From contig CM049306.1 of assembly GCA_026874595.1 (NCBI GenBank), forward strand, positions 110,849,108 through 110,913,107: a stretch of DNA of 64,000 nt, written 5' to 3'. The position numbers and the translations under genes were made by a program. Below, piece by piece: positions 62,660-64,000 of this stretch. Under the pieces are notes generated by a model. It saw only the letters and a list, made by a program, of their open reading frames with translations. It had not been told where the DNA came from and made no database searches. Origin of the DNA: Sipunculus nudus. Its lineage: Eukaryota; Annelida; Sipuncula; Golfingiida; Sipunculidae. Numbering within the stretch: the first letter of the stretch is position 1; each line of letters starts with the position of its first letter.

Positions 62660-62712
62660 ATAATCACAACTAATGTATTGTATAATATCCCGAGATGAGA
62701 TATCATAATAAA

Positions 62713-62775
62713 ATGGATGGATGGATGGATGGATGGATGGATGGATGGATGGATGGATGGATGGATGGATGGATG
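62713..62775 (+). repeat. (ATGG)n microsatellite, unit 3
   Basis: Same length as in units 1 and 2. Confidence 0.97.
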
Positions 62776-63241
62776 CAGAAAATAATAATATACATAAAAA
62801 AAAATTTGACAGCTATCTCTATCGACCTGATCATTATTAGTATTAATAATATTATTGCTATTCATCATGATAAACAGAATCAAAATACCTCAATAAATAA
62901 ACCATCCCCCCCAAGCATGCGCAGCTGGATAGCAACAAATATAATCTTGTCATGTAATAACTGAGCCGGTCGCCTTACAGGGCATCACATTCAGACAGAA
63001 CAATGCAAGTATGAGACAGGACCGCCGTATACAGCGCAGGCATGATGTCACCTGGCCTACCAGTGTATCAGCCGTCTGCAAGCGCTAGGCACACAGGTGT
63101 ACTTATTGGCATTAATTAATTAAAGTTAATTGATCAATTAATAATAAATTAACCGGGGAAGAATGTGTGATGTAAATCAGTAGCCCATTGGCATCGGGTA
63201 TGTATTGTGAGTGTCAGCCGCTTAGAACTGAATGTTGTGGT

Positions 63242-63257
63242 AGCCCTTAGAAGGGCT
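63242..63257 (-). terminator. Histone mRNA 3' stem-loop, H2A unit 3
   Basis: Minus strand AGCCCT-TCTA-AGGGCT, unchanged. Confidence 0.95.
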
Positions 63258-63286
63258 GTTTTTGTTTCAGGGCACCGCCTGCGTAT

Positions 63287-63673
<387 letters not shown>

Positions 63674-63759
63674 CTACTGTACGACGTGCAACACACGAAC
63701 GGTAGAAGCAGAATGTGTCCTGGCCGCCTGAGAGACCGGTGTTATGCTAGGAGCAGGGT

Positions 63760-63830
63760 GGATCGCTGCTGCAGCGGGAGCGCTCGACGCGCACTCGGTC
63801 CGCTGCAGCGGTGATCCCCCTGTTTTGCAT
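63760..63830. promoter_or_regulatory. Bidirectional H2A-H2B promoter element, units 3/4
   Basis: Arms at 63760-63777 and 63800-63817, TTTTGCAT at 63823-63830. GATCCCCC has one C more than in the other copies, between the right arm and the octamer-like site. Confidence 0.7.
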
Positions 63831-63907
63831 AGCGAACGAGGTAAATGTGCGCCCGGTTGTCCCGGGCGGCCAGTGTTCGTTCTGTTCGCTGAAGTCGATA
63901 GACGAAA

Positions 63908-64000
63908 ATGCCACCCAAGCCAAGCGCGAAAGGAGCCAAGAAGGCCGCCAGCAAGGCCAAAGCAGCCCGTACCGGGGACAAGAAGAGAAGGAGGAGGAGA
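63908..64000 (+). CDS. H2B: Histone H2B, unit 4 (cut by window end)
   Basis: First 31 codons, from [20 protein letters not shown] through the RRRRR run, identical to the other copies. The rest lies outside the window, so the array continues. Confidence 0.97.
   Translation, partial: MPPKPSAKGAKKAASKAKAARTGDKKRRRRR

Overview
This is animal nuclear DNA, most likely from a mollusc and probably a bivalve. The evidence is intron-bearing coding DNA, AT-rich intergenic sequence, many microsatellites, a LINE with reverse-transcriptase homology, and a tandem array of replication-dependent core histone genes. The histone tails (lysine/arginine-rich H2B start, H2A ending in KKTQKSK, H3.2-type H3) look lophotrochozoan. 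The species call is inference.

Region 1 (1-8.5 kb). After AT-rich DNA and a reversed fragment of a repeat family comes one candidate split gene on the + strand (about 2178-5688). It has a Pro/Gln-rich and 48-bp-repeat N-terminal part, a leucine-zipper exon (3445-3555), and four further exons (4024-4094, 4503-4674, 5467-5520, 5591-5688). Their splice phases fit one another and end at a TAA. The exon at 4503-4674 loosely resembles a BEN domain. An in-frame TAG just before the zipper leaves open whether the gene is intact. A possible solo-LTR-like segment (5935-6631) and a 45/49-bp satellite (7258-8500, about 27 units) follow.

Region 2 (8.7-34 kb) is a transposon-rich stretch. Family A (about 4 kb, two copies, plus fragments) and family B (about 0.9 kb, two copies) share a left end around AGCTCAGCTGA and a right end carrying the palindrome GACCCATGGGTC, and encode no protein. 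They look like non-autonomous Helentron/HINE-type elements. Family C (about 0.9-1.2 kb, two copies in opposite orientation) has a terminal hairpin and the palindrome GGTGGCGCCACC spaced every 135-150 bp. One copy of C sits inside a copy of B. Minisatellites lie at 17.4-18.1 and 29.8-30.3 kb. At 31.65-33.97 kb a 5'-truncated LINE (- strand) is split by a 1454-bp hAT-like element with an 8-bp target duplication.

Region 3 (34-47.75 kb) is AT-rich DNA with no gene I can support.

Region 4 (47754-64000) is a histone array: three complete units of 5352, 5352 and 5347 bp plus the start of a fourth. Each unit is H2B(+), H4(+), H3(+), H2A(-), with no H1 and no 5S rRNA recognised. H3 and H2A converge; H2A of one unit and H2B of the next diverge from a 245-246 bp shared promoter. 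Every gene is intronless and followed by a 16-nt histone 3' stem-loop. Units differ almost only in microsatellite length. A GGATC...GCTGCAG element recurs upstream of H4, H3 and, as an inverted pair, between H2A and H2B, so the quartet may share one control element. The array's left edge cuts through this element, so the first H2B lacks most of it. The four genes supply the nucleosome core in S phase; the near-identity of units suggests ongoing homogenisation.
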